NCBI GenBank assembly: GCA_026874595.1
Contig: CM049318.1
Span: 29,476,956-29,540,955, forward strand
Source of the DNA: Sipunculus nudus
Lineage: Eukaryota > Annelida > Sipuncula > Golfingiida > Sipunculidae
Direction of reading: 5' to 3'
DNA length: 64,000 nucleotides
Shown: positions 38,401 through 50,400 of the stretch, one piece after another
How positions within the stretch are numbered: position 1 is the stretch's first letter
Layout of the letters: the number at the start of each line of letters is the position of its first letter
Notes under the pieces: model-generated
What the model was told of the DNA's origin: nothing
What the model saw: the letters and a program-made list of their open reading frames with translations, nothing else
The model's database searches: none
Translations under genes and position numbers: made by a program

Positions 38401-41400
38401 ATTTAGAGGATGTAGAATTTTGCTCAAATTCGGCACATATCCACCGAGATAGTTGACCAGGCCTAACAACCTGCGTAGTTCAGTGACATTGGTCGGTGGT
38501 TTCATTTCATTGATCGCTCTGACCTTCTCTGGTGATGGACTCATGCCCTCTTTACTAAATCTATGTCCCAGGAAATCTAGCTCTTCCTGTCTAAACACAC
38601 ACTTTTGCTTGTTCAATTTCAAGCCTGCATCAATGATTGCTTTGAATACACATTCAAGCCTAGCATCATGTATTTCAAGAGTAGATCCGGCTACAATTAT
38701 ATCATCTTGGAACACGGCAATACCATCACCTAGCCCATCAAGCACGGCAGACATACGGCGCTGAAATAATTCACTCGCAGACGTAATTCCAAATGGTAGT
38801 CTGGTATACATTCTTCTCCCAAATGGAGTCATGAATGTTGTTAATTTAGCACTGTTTTCATCAAGAGGTATTTGATGATAACCACTAGCGGCATCTAGTG
38901 TGGTGAATATTTTACATCCTTGTAATTTTGTAGCGATATCTTCAATTGTCTTAGTGTATAGCGCTCACGCTTCACAGCTCTGTTTAGTTGTCTGAGATCG
39001 ACGCATATACGTACATCGCCATTCTTCTTGAGAGTAACGGCCATAGGGGCGCACCAATCAGTAGGCTCTGTAATTTCTTTGATCACGCCTAATCGCTCCA
39101 TGCGCTGCAATTCTTGTTGAACTTTATCCATCAATGGAATGGCGACTCTCCTTGCAGCAGCAACATGATATGGTTGCACATCATCACGGAGTTGAATTTT
39201 GTAAGGTTCACCTTTCATCTCACCTATCTCACCAAATACCTGTTCTGTGAGATCTGTCTTGCACTCATCAACATTTAATGTGAGGATGCCTAGTTTCATG
39301 CTCATGCCTCTACTCAATAAATTTCCAGTGCAATCAGCTACATAGATAGTCTCTCTGAAGTGGCGCCCTCTATACTTAGTTTTGGCCCTGAAAACTCCAT
39401 GACATGGAAGTCTAGATCCAGCAGCTGTTTTCAGTTCATTATCCGTTGGCTTTAATTTAGGTTGAATTGGCATGGTCTCATACGTTTCTTTTGAAATTAC
39501 AGTAACGTCTGCTCCGCAATCAATCTTAAATGTTGTATTGCAACCCTTGATTGGCAATGTCACCAGCCACGGCATTTGTGCTATGTTAGTATTCACTTTA
39601 TCCAGCAAAAATGGCTGCGATGAATGACTGGAAACTTCACGAATGTTGCTAGATTTTGTGTCCTTGGCATTTCTGTTTACACGGGTGCGGCAACATATAG
39701 CAAAATGTCCGCGTTTTCTGCATTTTCTACATTCTGCTCTAAATGCAGGACACTGACCTCTGGGATGAATTTTATTACATCTCCCACATGGGCTTTGACT
39801 ACGTGTTGATGAATGACTGAATGCAGCCGGCTTTTGTCTGTGCGGTCTGTTATATCTGGCAAAGGAATTTCTTTTAATCTCATCAAGGCCCTTAGCACGG
39901 TTATCATGCTGCTGTGCTGACACCTGCACCTGTATTTGCTCATGATGCCTAGCAATTTCTATTGCCGTATCTAAAGTCAAATAACTAAGGAACTGAAGAT
40001 CTTTAGACAACTGCTTGTCTCTTAATCCGACAACGAGCCTGTCCCGTATATTTTCATTCTTATTGGCCTTAAAATCACACTTAGCCGCGAGGTCGTACAG
40101 GGCTCTGACGAACGCCTCCACATTTTCACCCTCCGCTTGACATCGTTGATTAAACAGTGCACGTTCATGAATATAGTTTGGGGTAGGGGAGAAATGATGA
40201 TCGAATTTATCTAGCACAATTTCAAAGTCTTCCTGGCTTTTCTCGTCGAGACTGAACGATTCTAGTAAAGTTTCGGCCTCCGGCCCCATCGTGTACACTA
40301 AAGTGCTTACCTGCACGGCGCCATCGTCTTTATGAAGTTTACTGGCCAGCCGGTACCGCTTAAAACGTTTCTTCCATTCAAGCCAGTTATGCGGGCTTGT
40401 AAAGTCCAGAGGCTCTGGTGGGTTAAGCTTGGCCATGCTAAATTATTGAGCTGCCACCATGTCACGAACGGAGTAATCCAGTAAAGGAATTAACAACCGC
40501 AAAGGTTAACAAACAACTCTGGTTTATTCACATGCGTCCGGTTACACGGCCATCACGATAGACTGGTACATGTGCTCGGGCCGCTTACATCAAGGCGAAG
40601 CTAGCCGCTTACGACTATAAGGAAATCTTACTCATTATGACACTGGTAACTCTGTATTCTTTTTAACCAGTGACAATATATTTCACACCCACACTTTTCA
40701 AATGTGTTCTCGTGTGCATTTAGTACATTAACTTAGAGAGCATTTACTATAGCTATGCATACAGAATCACAGAAGAAACTATGGAAACAATCAATCTACT
40801 GCATTTCTGTTGAGTTTTAAATATGTTAATAATGTTCAAGAGGAAAATCTGGAGAGATTTTGTATAATATAAGTGTATGTATAGAAAATGTAAAGACATT
40901 TACTGTTTCATCCCGCCTATGGACCACATGTAGTAGAAAATGTATATGTTATTGACAGGTGAAGCTTGATGGCCGAGATGTCCGCAGCCTGAATGTAGCC
41001 TGGCTTAGACAAAACATAGGGGTGGTTAGCCAGGAGCCAATTCTATTTGGGACAACAATCTCAGAGAACATCAGGTACGGCCAAGAAGGAGTGACGGATG
41101 AAGAAATAAAGAAGGCTGCCATGGAGGCAAATGCGCACGACTACATCAGTAAGCTGCCTGATGTGAGTTATTACTTGTGGTGGGCCAATTAACCAATTAT
41201 ATGGATGACTGGTCTTTTTATTCCTATTCAATCAAATTGGTTAAATTTTTGCATAATCAATCATAAACAGTTATTTGTGGATATGGAAGGAGGTCCTAAT
41301 CACATCATTTTCATATTCAGGAAAAATTTTGTCAGAGAAAAATGACAAGACGGAAGTGGTGTATACCATATTAATTCTATCATTTTGACCCCTCTATTAA

Positions 41401-44400
41401 TTAGACCATCAAAAATGTTTGGTGACAATAATTTCTAAATGTCCTTCAATTTTCGACTGTGAATTAGGTTGAATGAATAAGCCTAGAATGTTGATGATAT
41501 ATATTCTTTAATTAATGCTTTTGATGCGAACATGAAAGTGTCAGTGAATTTCAAAATGGTGGAATCCAGCAATCGCTGGCATTCCCCTACATGCAGACAG
41601 AGTCCTGGCATGCTTGATCAAAGGAGCAAACCACCTACCTTCTTGTTCAACCGAAGAATGTAACAATCACTCATTTGGATGATGTTTAGGTGAAATGCCT
41701 CTTTCTCAGTTTGTATCTGACTAGCATTCTTATGACATGACATGACATCACACAGCATCCATATCAAACTTGGGCATGTTTGCACTACAATGTTTTTAAG
41801 ATACAAAGATGCATTTATCATATTATATAAAGCGCTTAATAGTTCCAAATGGATGATCCAGGGAAGCAATAAACATCTATACCATTACACACTTTTTTGC
41901 AAAATGTGTATGCATATGTGTGGTGGAACAAATGTAACACAGTTGAAACGATCATCTTAGTTAAGCTAGATCGAGTTTTTGTTACCTTTTGGATGGGTGA
42001 CCAAGCACACAAAAGTGTGGGATCGGGAACACTTGAACTAGGCCTAGGGCTATTTCCGATCGTATGGTTTTTAACATGCCTTAACTTTCCCATCTTTATT
42101 ACATATTATGCAAATAAAAAGTTATCTGATAATAACCAGTTATTTTTAGCTCAGCTGACTGTAAGTCATCTGAGCTATAGGGATCACCTTTAGTCCGTCG
42201 TCCGTCCGGCCGTCCGGGCGTCTGTCCGTTAACAGGGCAAAAATCGTAACCACTGGACCTTTCCTACCAAAAAATTTCCTACAAAAACTTCAATATCTCA
42301 TTAACTACAACACTGATGGTCATGATTTTTGGCATACAGATTGATCATGAGATGTTCCATCAGTTCCTGCAGACTGGTGGCGCCACCTGTATTTTTCAAT
42401 TTTTTACGAATTGTTTTCTCTTTTTTTTGAGACCTTTAAAAATGTGGACATCTGTTAACAGGGCACAAATCATAACAACTGGACCTAGAATCTTCATTCT
42501 TGACATTCTGAGAGACCTATGAAAAGTCTCCATGGAAACCAGAAATTAGGTCTCTGTTACCCATATCCTTCGAGCTATGGGGCCCCAAAGTACCCCCCAG
42601 AATAGTGAAAAATTTCATACAAAAACTTCAATATCTGATTAACTACATCACTGATGGTCATGATTTTTGGCATACATATTAATCATGAGATGTTTCATCA
42701 GTTTCTATAGACTGGTGGCGCCACCTGTATTTTTCAATTTTTTTACAAAATGTTTTCTCTATTTTTGAGACCTTTAAAAATGTGGACATCTGTTAACAGG
42801 GCACAAATCATAACAACTGGACCTAGAATCTTCATTCTTGACATTCTGAGAGACCTATGAAAAGTCTCCATGGAAACCAGAAATTAGGACTCTGTTACCC
42901 ATATCCTTCGAGCTATGGGGCCCCAAACTACCCCCCAGAATAGTGAAAAATTTCATACAAAAACTTCAATATCTGATTAACTACATCACTGATGGTCATG
43001 ATTTTTGGCATATGTATTAATCATGAGATGTTTCATCAGTTTCTGCAGACTGGTGGCGCCACCTGTATTTTTTTAATTTTTAGCTCAGCTGACATTCAGT
43101 CATGCTGGGCTATAGCGATGGGTCTTTGTCCGGCGTCCTTCCATCTGTCCGTCCGGCCGGCCGTCCGGCCGTTAGCAGGGCACAAATCGTAACCGTAGGG
43201 GCTAGGGCCATGAACCCTATGCAGTCTTAGAGGTTATAAAAAGATCTCCTTGCAGACCTGAAATTAGGTCACTGCGACATATATTCTCGAAGTTATGGGG
43301 TGTGTTTGCACCCCCCAGAAATAACTCTTTGAGACAAAATTTTCATCCCAAACCTTCCATCTTTCACATACAGCTCACCTACCAACAGGGGAAGAACCAT
43401 ATTTTTTTTAGGTCAAAAGGTCAAAGGTCAAGGTCACAGGAGCCTCTTCTTTGAAAAGCCTGTGGATGCATTTTAAGCCAACCCTTTCATCCCAATTCTT
43501 TGATCTTTCACATATAGCTCACCTACTAAGTTGGAGAAGAATCCTATAGATTTTGAGGTCACAAGGTCAAAGGTCAGGGTCACAGGATCCACTTCTTTGA
43601 AAAGGTAGTGGACACATTTCAAGCTAGACTTTTCATTCCAAACCTTCCAGCACTGATATCGCTTCTCTGCCAACAGGGGAAAAGACCTGTTGATTTTGAG
43701 GTCAAAGGTCAAGTTCACAGCACCCACTTCTTGCGTGGAGTCATTTTCAGGGAAACTTTTCAATCTGTACCCTCCATCTGTCATATATGGCTTACCTGCG
43801 AATAACGGAAGAAGCCTATTGATGTTGAGGTCAAAAAGTCAAAGGTCAAGGTCACAATATTTAATTGTTCTGAATGCTTGTGAGCATATTTCAAGTGTAA
43901 CTGTTCAACCCAAACCTTCAGTCTTTCACATATGCCACATCTATGCATCACTCAGTTTGACTCAAACTTCATATTTATGGGTCTTTTTGCTTGAATAAAT
44001 AACTTATTGATTTTGGGGTCAGCTGGTCAGCAGGTTAAAGGTTGCAGGTCAAAGTTATTCACCCATTGGTTGCCAAGTAATTACACCAGATTTAAGTGGT
44101 CAGTAGTCACCCATCATTTAGAAAGAATCCAGTTTATATATGGGCAAAAGGCCAAGGTCATAGGTCAGGGATGTTCACAATTACTTATTTTATAGACCAT
44201 CTCTATTTTTCTTGTATATATAACCATCCCACTCCAGCTGGTACATCTCCCTGTGTGGCTGTAATTGTGAGTGACACTGGTGACATATGACTCCCTTTTG
44301 TATCAGCCTATTAAGTGATAAGGCTCAGTGATAAGTACCTCGTTACTTCATAACAAAAACACTGTTGTCAGAATGCTTCAGCCAGGCATTAAGACTATGA

Positions 44401-47400
44401 GAGTATAGTATTAAGGTTTAGCTACTGATTTATAAGATGATGGGAACATTTTGCAGTTTATTTTATGGAATCCTAGCAATAAACTTAGTTTCCTAGATAT
44501 CTGAATATTTTAATATATATCACCACATATAAAAGCAAGTGTTTGTTCTCATAATATGTGGATGTGTACCTTAATTTAGGATGGCTTTTTGTTTTATTTC
44601 AAGACTCTTAGTCATGCTTTCTGCATTTCTTTTCTTTCAGGTTTGGCAGTTTATCTACCCTGCTGACCCCATTGAAAAGCAGAGTGATAATAAAAAAATA
44701 TTGGACTTACACTTTTTACAATTGCATATCTATAAATCTGATATGAGGGCCTGGATGTGCCTTTTGAATTATTTTGGGCATTTATTACTGGATAATTTCC
44801 CCCAAGTTTGGTCTCTTATTGGAGAATGTGGGATCAAATGTCATACTTGTCAGAAATCCATTATGTCTGCCAGTTAGCCACCTTAGAAATTCTTTCTTCA
44901 GGGCAGTTTCAGTAATTTTTCTTTAATGTTTAGTCTGATTTAGAGAATGTTTGTTGTCTGATTTCAGACTTGTCAGAAGTCCAATATGGCCAACAGGCAA
45001 CCATCTTTTAATTCCTTTTGATCATATTATCTCAAGAACAGTTAAAGTGAATGCAGTTGGATGTATATTTATGTAATCTTGTAAAGGATTGGGTCAAATA
45101 TTTCTGAATAATATTACCATCATTTATTAAAGTGCAGTACAGTTGGCTTGTATTGAATAAAAATTCATACAGAAGCACCTGTTTCCTAATAATTCTTGCA
45201 TGTATTTCCTTGATTTTTGCTATATATTTTGATCTTATATTTGCCCTTTGTGGTGTTCCTTTTGAGACTGACAGGTTTCAAGCAAGCTGTTGGAATAGTT
45301 CCTGATAGCTTAACAATCATGCAATTTCCTCAGACCATCAATTCACTGTGTTTTAACCAGACATAGGTGATATATATTTCTGTTGTCATAGAAAATTTTC
45401 AACAAATTGGCAAATTGGTTCTTCAAAATTTGACTGGAAGTTGTGAATCTCAGTCCATGATGTCACAGGTCATGCTTGGCAGCTGAGCGTCATGACCCAT
45501 GGGTCACTTGTTAGTCATCTGAGCTATAGTCTGGATGTCCGTCCGTAAGACTGGCACGTTTCGACAACGTTGGACCTACGAATCTGAAATTCGGCATACA
45601 GTTAGATGTCCCCAAAATCTCCTACCATGCCGAAAATTGGGTCAATAGGACTTCGTTCCTTCGAGATATTAAGGAAAAAACTCAATTTTTTATTAGAAAT
45701 CTATTTTCACACTTCAGGACTGCCTTATATCAAAACCAATCATCTGGTTTTCTTCATATTTACCATAAATATTCCTCTATATAGTTCCTATGTACATGCC
45801 AGATATTAAGTCAGTATTATATAATTTAAAAAAGTTATGGGCCCAAACATAATGGACTTTGTAAAAAAATCAGGAAGATATTTGGTCACTTAAGACCAAA
45901 AGTGTTAAAGGTAGGGACTTTTTTCCAGTAATACAACTTTAATTAATCAAAATTTAATTGTATACCAAAAATTAGATCAAAATCTGTTAAATTTTTTTAA
46001 ATATTGGCTAAAATATAAAATTGGTACCTTAAATTTTGCCCAACTTTGGCCATGGCACATTTTTTTTCCTGTAAGTTCTGTGGATTTAATTTTCACAGCA
46101 TGTATACATAAGGATTTAATCTTTTAAAATCTGAAATTTGAAAATAAAAGCTGCAAAATTAGGCTAGTTATTGAATTTTTTTGGAGGCTCTTGTTGTATT
46201 CCATTACATTGTCAAGCAGTCCACTTTGATGACTGTAGGTCATTCAGTGCACATCTCTATGCTCCCCAGGCTGTTGGCATAATTTGAGATGTCCCCAAAA
46301 TCTCCTACCAAACCGAAAATTGGGTCATTAGGATTCGTTCCTTTGAGATATTAAGGAAAAAAACTCTGTTTTCCATAAAAAAAGCCATTGTTACACTTCA
46401 AGGCTGCCTAATATAAACCACTGATCTGTTTTTGATCGTATTTAGTATTCACATTCTTTCATACATTTTCTATGAACATACCAAAAATTAGGTCAGTATT
46501 GGGTATTATTTTTAATTAATGGGCCAAAACATAATGCAATTTTTTAAAAAATCAGGAAATATATTTACTCACCTAACATGAGAATTGCTGAACCTAGAGA
46601 CTTATTTTTTCAGGAATATAACTTTATTTAATCAAGATTCAATTGTTTACCCAAAATTAGATCTGAATTTTGCAAATTTTTCAAGTTATTAACATAAATA
46701 AAAAATCAATACCTTAAATTATGTCCAACTTTGGCACTGTTGATTTAATTTTCACAGCATATATACATAAGGATTTAATCTTTTAAAATCTGAAATTTCA
46801 AAGAAATTGATTGGAAAGAATAGATTTTATTCATGTTTTCATACACCATGTCAAGTGTTGTTTACATCTAGCCCACCTAGTAGTACAGCCTTCACTTGCA
46901 TTATGTAACCCACCCCAGGCAGCTTGCCTTGGGTCAGCTTGGCCACTACCAGCAGGCTTCCCCACTGCCCCGCACTCCCCCCCCCCCCCCCCCCCCCAGA
47001 TAGTGCATAAACTAGATGAATGTTATTATTTTCTGTATATGATTCATTCTTATTCTAGGCTATGCTACATTTTAGATTTTGTATTGTACCACCAGGGATA
47101 CAATGATTAAAGTGTACATTTAATTGTGTCCACAAAGTGGTGTATTGCTATGAAAGTGTGGATGTTCATGAGATAAGTAATTCCTTACTTCAGAAGAGTA
47201 AAAACTTCACCAGGTGTGAAATTGACTATTAATTCCAGTAATAAATTAAATCTGGGATAGTAATTAGCACAATGATATTGTTTGTCCCTCATTCAACCAA
47301 CAGTGTATATACTTTATTTGAAAAGATGTTTTATTTTATCAAATTTACTTAATCTTTTATTTTATTTTGGTGAATAAAATTAAGCATGTACTGAAAACTC

Positions 47401-50400
47401 CAATGTGCAAAACTTTTTAATAGTGATTCAAGGAATATTCTTGTAGATGCCATGTTGTAGCATTATTTTCTTTTAAATTCAGTTTAAACATTTATGATTT
47501 AAAATTAATAAAATATATGTGTATGCATAATATGACCCAATATGAGATACACTCTGGATATATGATGATTGCAACTTTTGCAACAATTCTAATATTTTAA
47601 CTTATAGTTTCAGTTTTTTACTCTGTATATATAATGATTGCAACTTTTGCAACAATTCTAATATTTTAACATATATTTTCAGGTTTTTTTTATTAAAAAT
47701 TTATAAAACCTGTAAATAAAAAAATGATTCAGATAAAAACTTCTTAATGGAAAAAGTGGATATGTTTAAAAAAAATAGATTAAATATAAACTTAAATGCA
47801 TTATTCCCTTGAAAGTGAAATAAAGGTATTAGTCCATTCTGTCCACTTGCCTGTCCATCTGTAAATTTTCATATGCATCACAGTATCTCAAAACTTTTAC
47901 TGTTTTTCTTCATGACAGTCTTGTCAGAGTATTAGTTTGCAATCATATATTTAGAACTTTACTATAACCAAGTAGGAGGGCCCCTTTCCTCTTAGCTTTT
48001 CATATTCTTATATAAATGAAAAACATTACAATAGAATATTTCTTCATCCACCTTTGTGCTGCCCTCACTTTTCCCTTCTCTGAACCCCATCCCAAAATCA
48101 GCCTCAGTAAGCAAGAACAAGATGAATCAGATATATTCATACTTTAATATTTTGTATAACTATTCGTCCATAGGTACCTATGTACATGCCAGAAGTTATG
48201 TCAATATTGTGTAATATGTAGACATAGTGGGCATCACAATAATGTACCTTGTCAAGACTAAAGAGATATTGTGTCATACAGTCACAAATTCATAAATCAC
48301 TTCATCAGCATAGTTAATCATAACATCATATCTGTCAAATTGAAAGCTTGCAGACTACCATACACTTTAGATCCTTCAACAAATAGCCTTATTATCATTC
48401 TACTACTGCTTATTACTGCTGTCATTGCATTCATATTTGCTCAAATATATCACAATTTTCAACCCCTCCTAAATAAATAAAAAATAAACCACTATATTTG
48501 ACTCTATTAATCCATCAGTCAGGTAATTTCATTTATCATTTACTCACATAATACATTACATTCCTTTATAATAGCCTAACATGTCCATGATATTCATAAG
48601 CTTTATCGACTCGATATAGTATCACAGTGGAGAAACATTTATAGTCCAATCACGATCAGCTGAGCGCCGTGACCCATGGGTCCCTTGTTTACGAATTGTT
48701 TGCTCTATTTTTGAGACCTTTAAAGATATGAACATCTGTAAATAGGGCACAAATCATAACAACTGGACCTAGAATCTTCATTCTTTACACACAGAGAGAC
48801 CTATGGAAAGTCTCCATGGAAACCAGAAATTAGGTCTCTGTTACCCATATTCTTTGAGCTATGGGGCCCTATAGTACCCCCCCCCCCCCCCAGAATAGTC
48901 AAAAATTTCATACAAAAACTTCAATATCTGATTTACTACCTCAATAATGGTCATGATTTTTGGCATACATATTGATCATGAGATGTTTCATCAATTTCTG
49001 CAGACTGGTGGCGCCACCTGTATTTTTCATATTTTTACAATTTTTTTTCTCTATTTTTGAGACCTTTAAAGATGTAGTGATCTGTCAACAGGGTTCAAAT
49101 CGCAACAACTGGACCTAGAATCTTCATTCTTGTCATGCAAGAAGGCCCATGAAAGGTCTCCATGGAAACCTGAAATTAGGTCTCTGTTACCCATATCCTT
49201 TGAGCTATAGCACTCCAAAGTACAGCTCAGAATAATGAAAAATTTGATACAAAAGTTGATGTATCTGAACAACTAATGCAGAGATCACCATAATTGTTTG
49301 TATGGATATTGGTCATGGAGTGTTTCATCAGTTTCTGCAGCCTGATGGCACCACATGTATTTGTTCGGGCTTTTTTCAAATTGTTTTCTCTATTTTTGAG
49401 ACCTTTAAAGATATGAACATCTGTTAATAGGGCACAAATCATAACAACTGGACCTAGAATCTTCATTCTTTACACACAGGGAGACCTATGAAAAATCTCC
49501 ATGGAAACCTGAAATAAGGTCTCTGTTACCTATATCCATTAAGCTGTATGGCTCCAAAGTACCCACCAGAAAAATGAAAAATTTAAAAACTCCAGTATCT
49601 CAATAACTACAACACTAATGCTCATGATTTTTGGCATACATATTAATCATGAGGTGTTCCATCAGTTTCAGCAGCTGGGTGCACCACCGGTATTTTTTTC
49701 AAATTTTTACAAATTATTTTCTCTATTTTTGAGACCTTTAAAGATTTGGTTATCTGTCAACAGGGTACAAATTGTAACAACTGGACCTAGAATCTTCATT
49801 CTTGTCATGCAAGGAGGCCCATGAAAAGTGTCTGTGGAAACCTGAAATAAGGTCTCAGTTACCCATATTCTTCAAACTATAGAACTTCAAAGTATCCCTC
49901 AGAATAATGGAAAATCTGATACAAAAGCTGAAGTGTCTGAACAACTAATCCAGAGACCACCATGCTTCTTTGCATGGATATTGACCATTAAGTGTTTTTA
50001 TTAGTTTCTGCAGACTGGTGGAGCCACCTGTATTATTTTTAAAATTTACGCATTTTTTCTCTATTCTTGAGATATATTAATACAGACACAATATCAGCCT
50101 GTTGGTTAATCTGTTTAATGCTTCAGTTCAATGGTTATATACTACCATTCAGATGATAAAATTTCCTTTTGCAAATCTCTTCCCAGTCAGCTGAGCGTCA
50201 TGACCCATGGGTCACTTGATTATGAAGTCCTCTTCTATCTTATGTATGCTTTTCCCTCTGTCTGCTGATATTGCTGGCAGGTGGGTAAACTTTAAATAAC
50301 AATCACACCTCATTATCAGGCTCATACTGACACCACAAACGTAGCGATCTTTGAGGCAACACATGATTTACCATTGTTTCATTAAATATTATGATGTTAC

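Larger units (their letters stand above)
35836..40642 (-). mobile_element. Ty3/gypsy LTR retrotransposon, Mag/Steamer-like, recent insertion
   Basis: A 4807-bp element inserted antisense in the intron between exons 10 and 11. It has identical 183-bp LTRs, a 5-bp target duplication CTGGT at 35831-35835 and 40643-40647, a primer site, a purine tract, and gag-pol order gag, zinc knuckles, protease, RT, RNase H, integrase. There is no envelope gene. One frameshift in RT splits the reading frame. The compact layout, short LTRs and Mag-type gag recall the Steamer elements known in bivalves; the lineage is inferred and should be placed by an RT tree. Confidence 0.95.
42143..50218 (+). mobile_element. 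HINE-like element with a 338-bp satellite array, split by insertions
   Basis: Starts TTTTTAGCTCAGCTGACTGT with a GTCY array at 42190-42230 and ends CAGCTGAGCGTCATGACCCA...CACTTGAT at 50218. The interior is about seven units of a 338-bp repeat. In the third unit the sequence breaks at 43077 and resumes at 48690 without loss. The 5.6 kb between are two other HINE copies. Confidence 0.8.

Noticed and set aside
38930-38960. Programmed ribosomal frameshift between gag and pol
   Set aside because: The shift lies inside the RT domain rather than at a gag-pol boundary, and no slippery heptamer is seen.
42280-50045. CRISPR-like regular repeats
   Set aside because: Units of 338 bp without short repeat-spacer structure in a eukaryotic intron; this is a satellite inside a mobile element.
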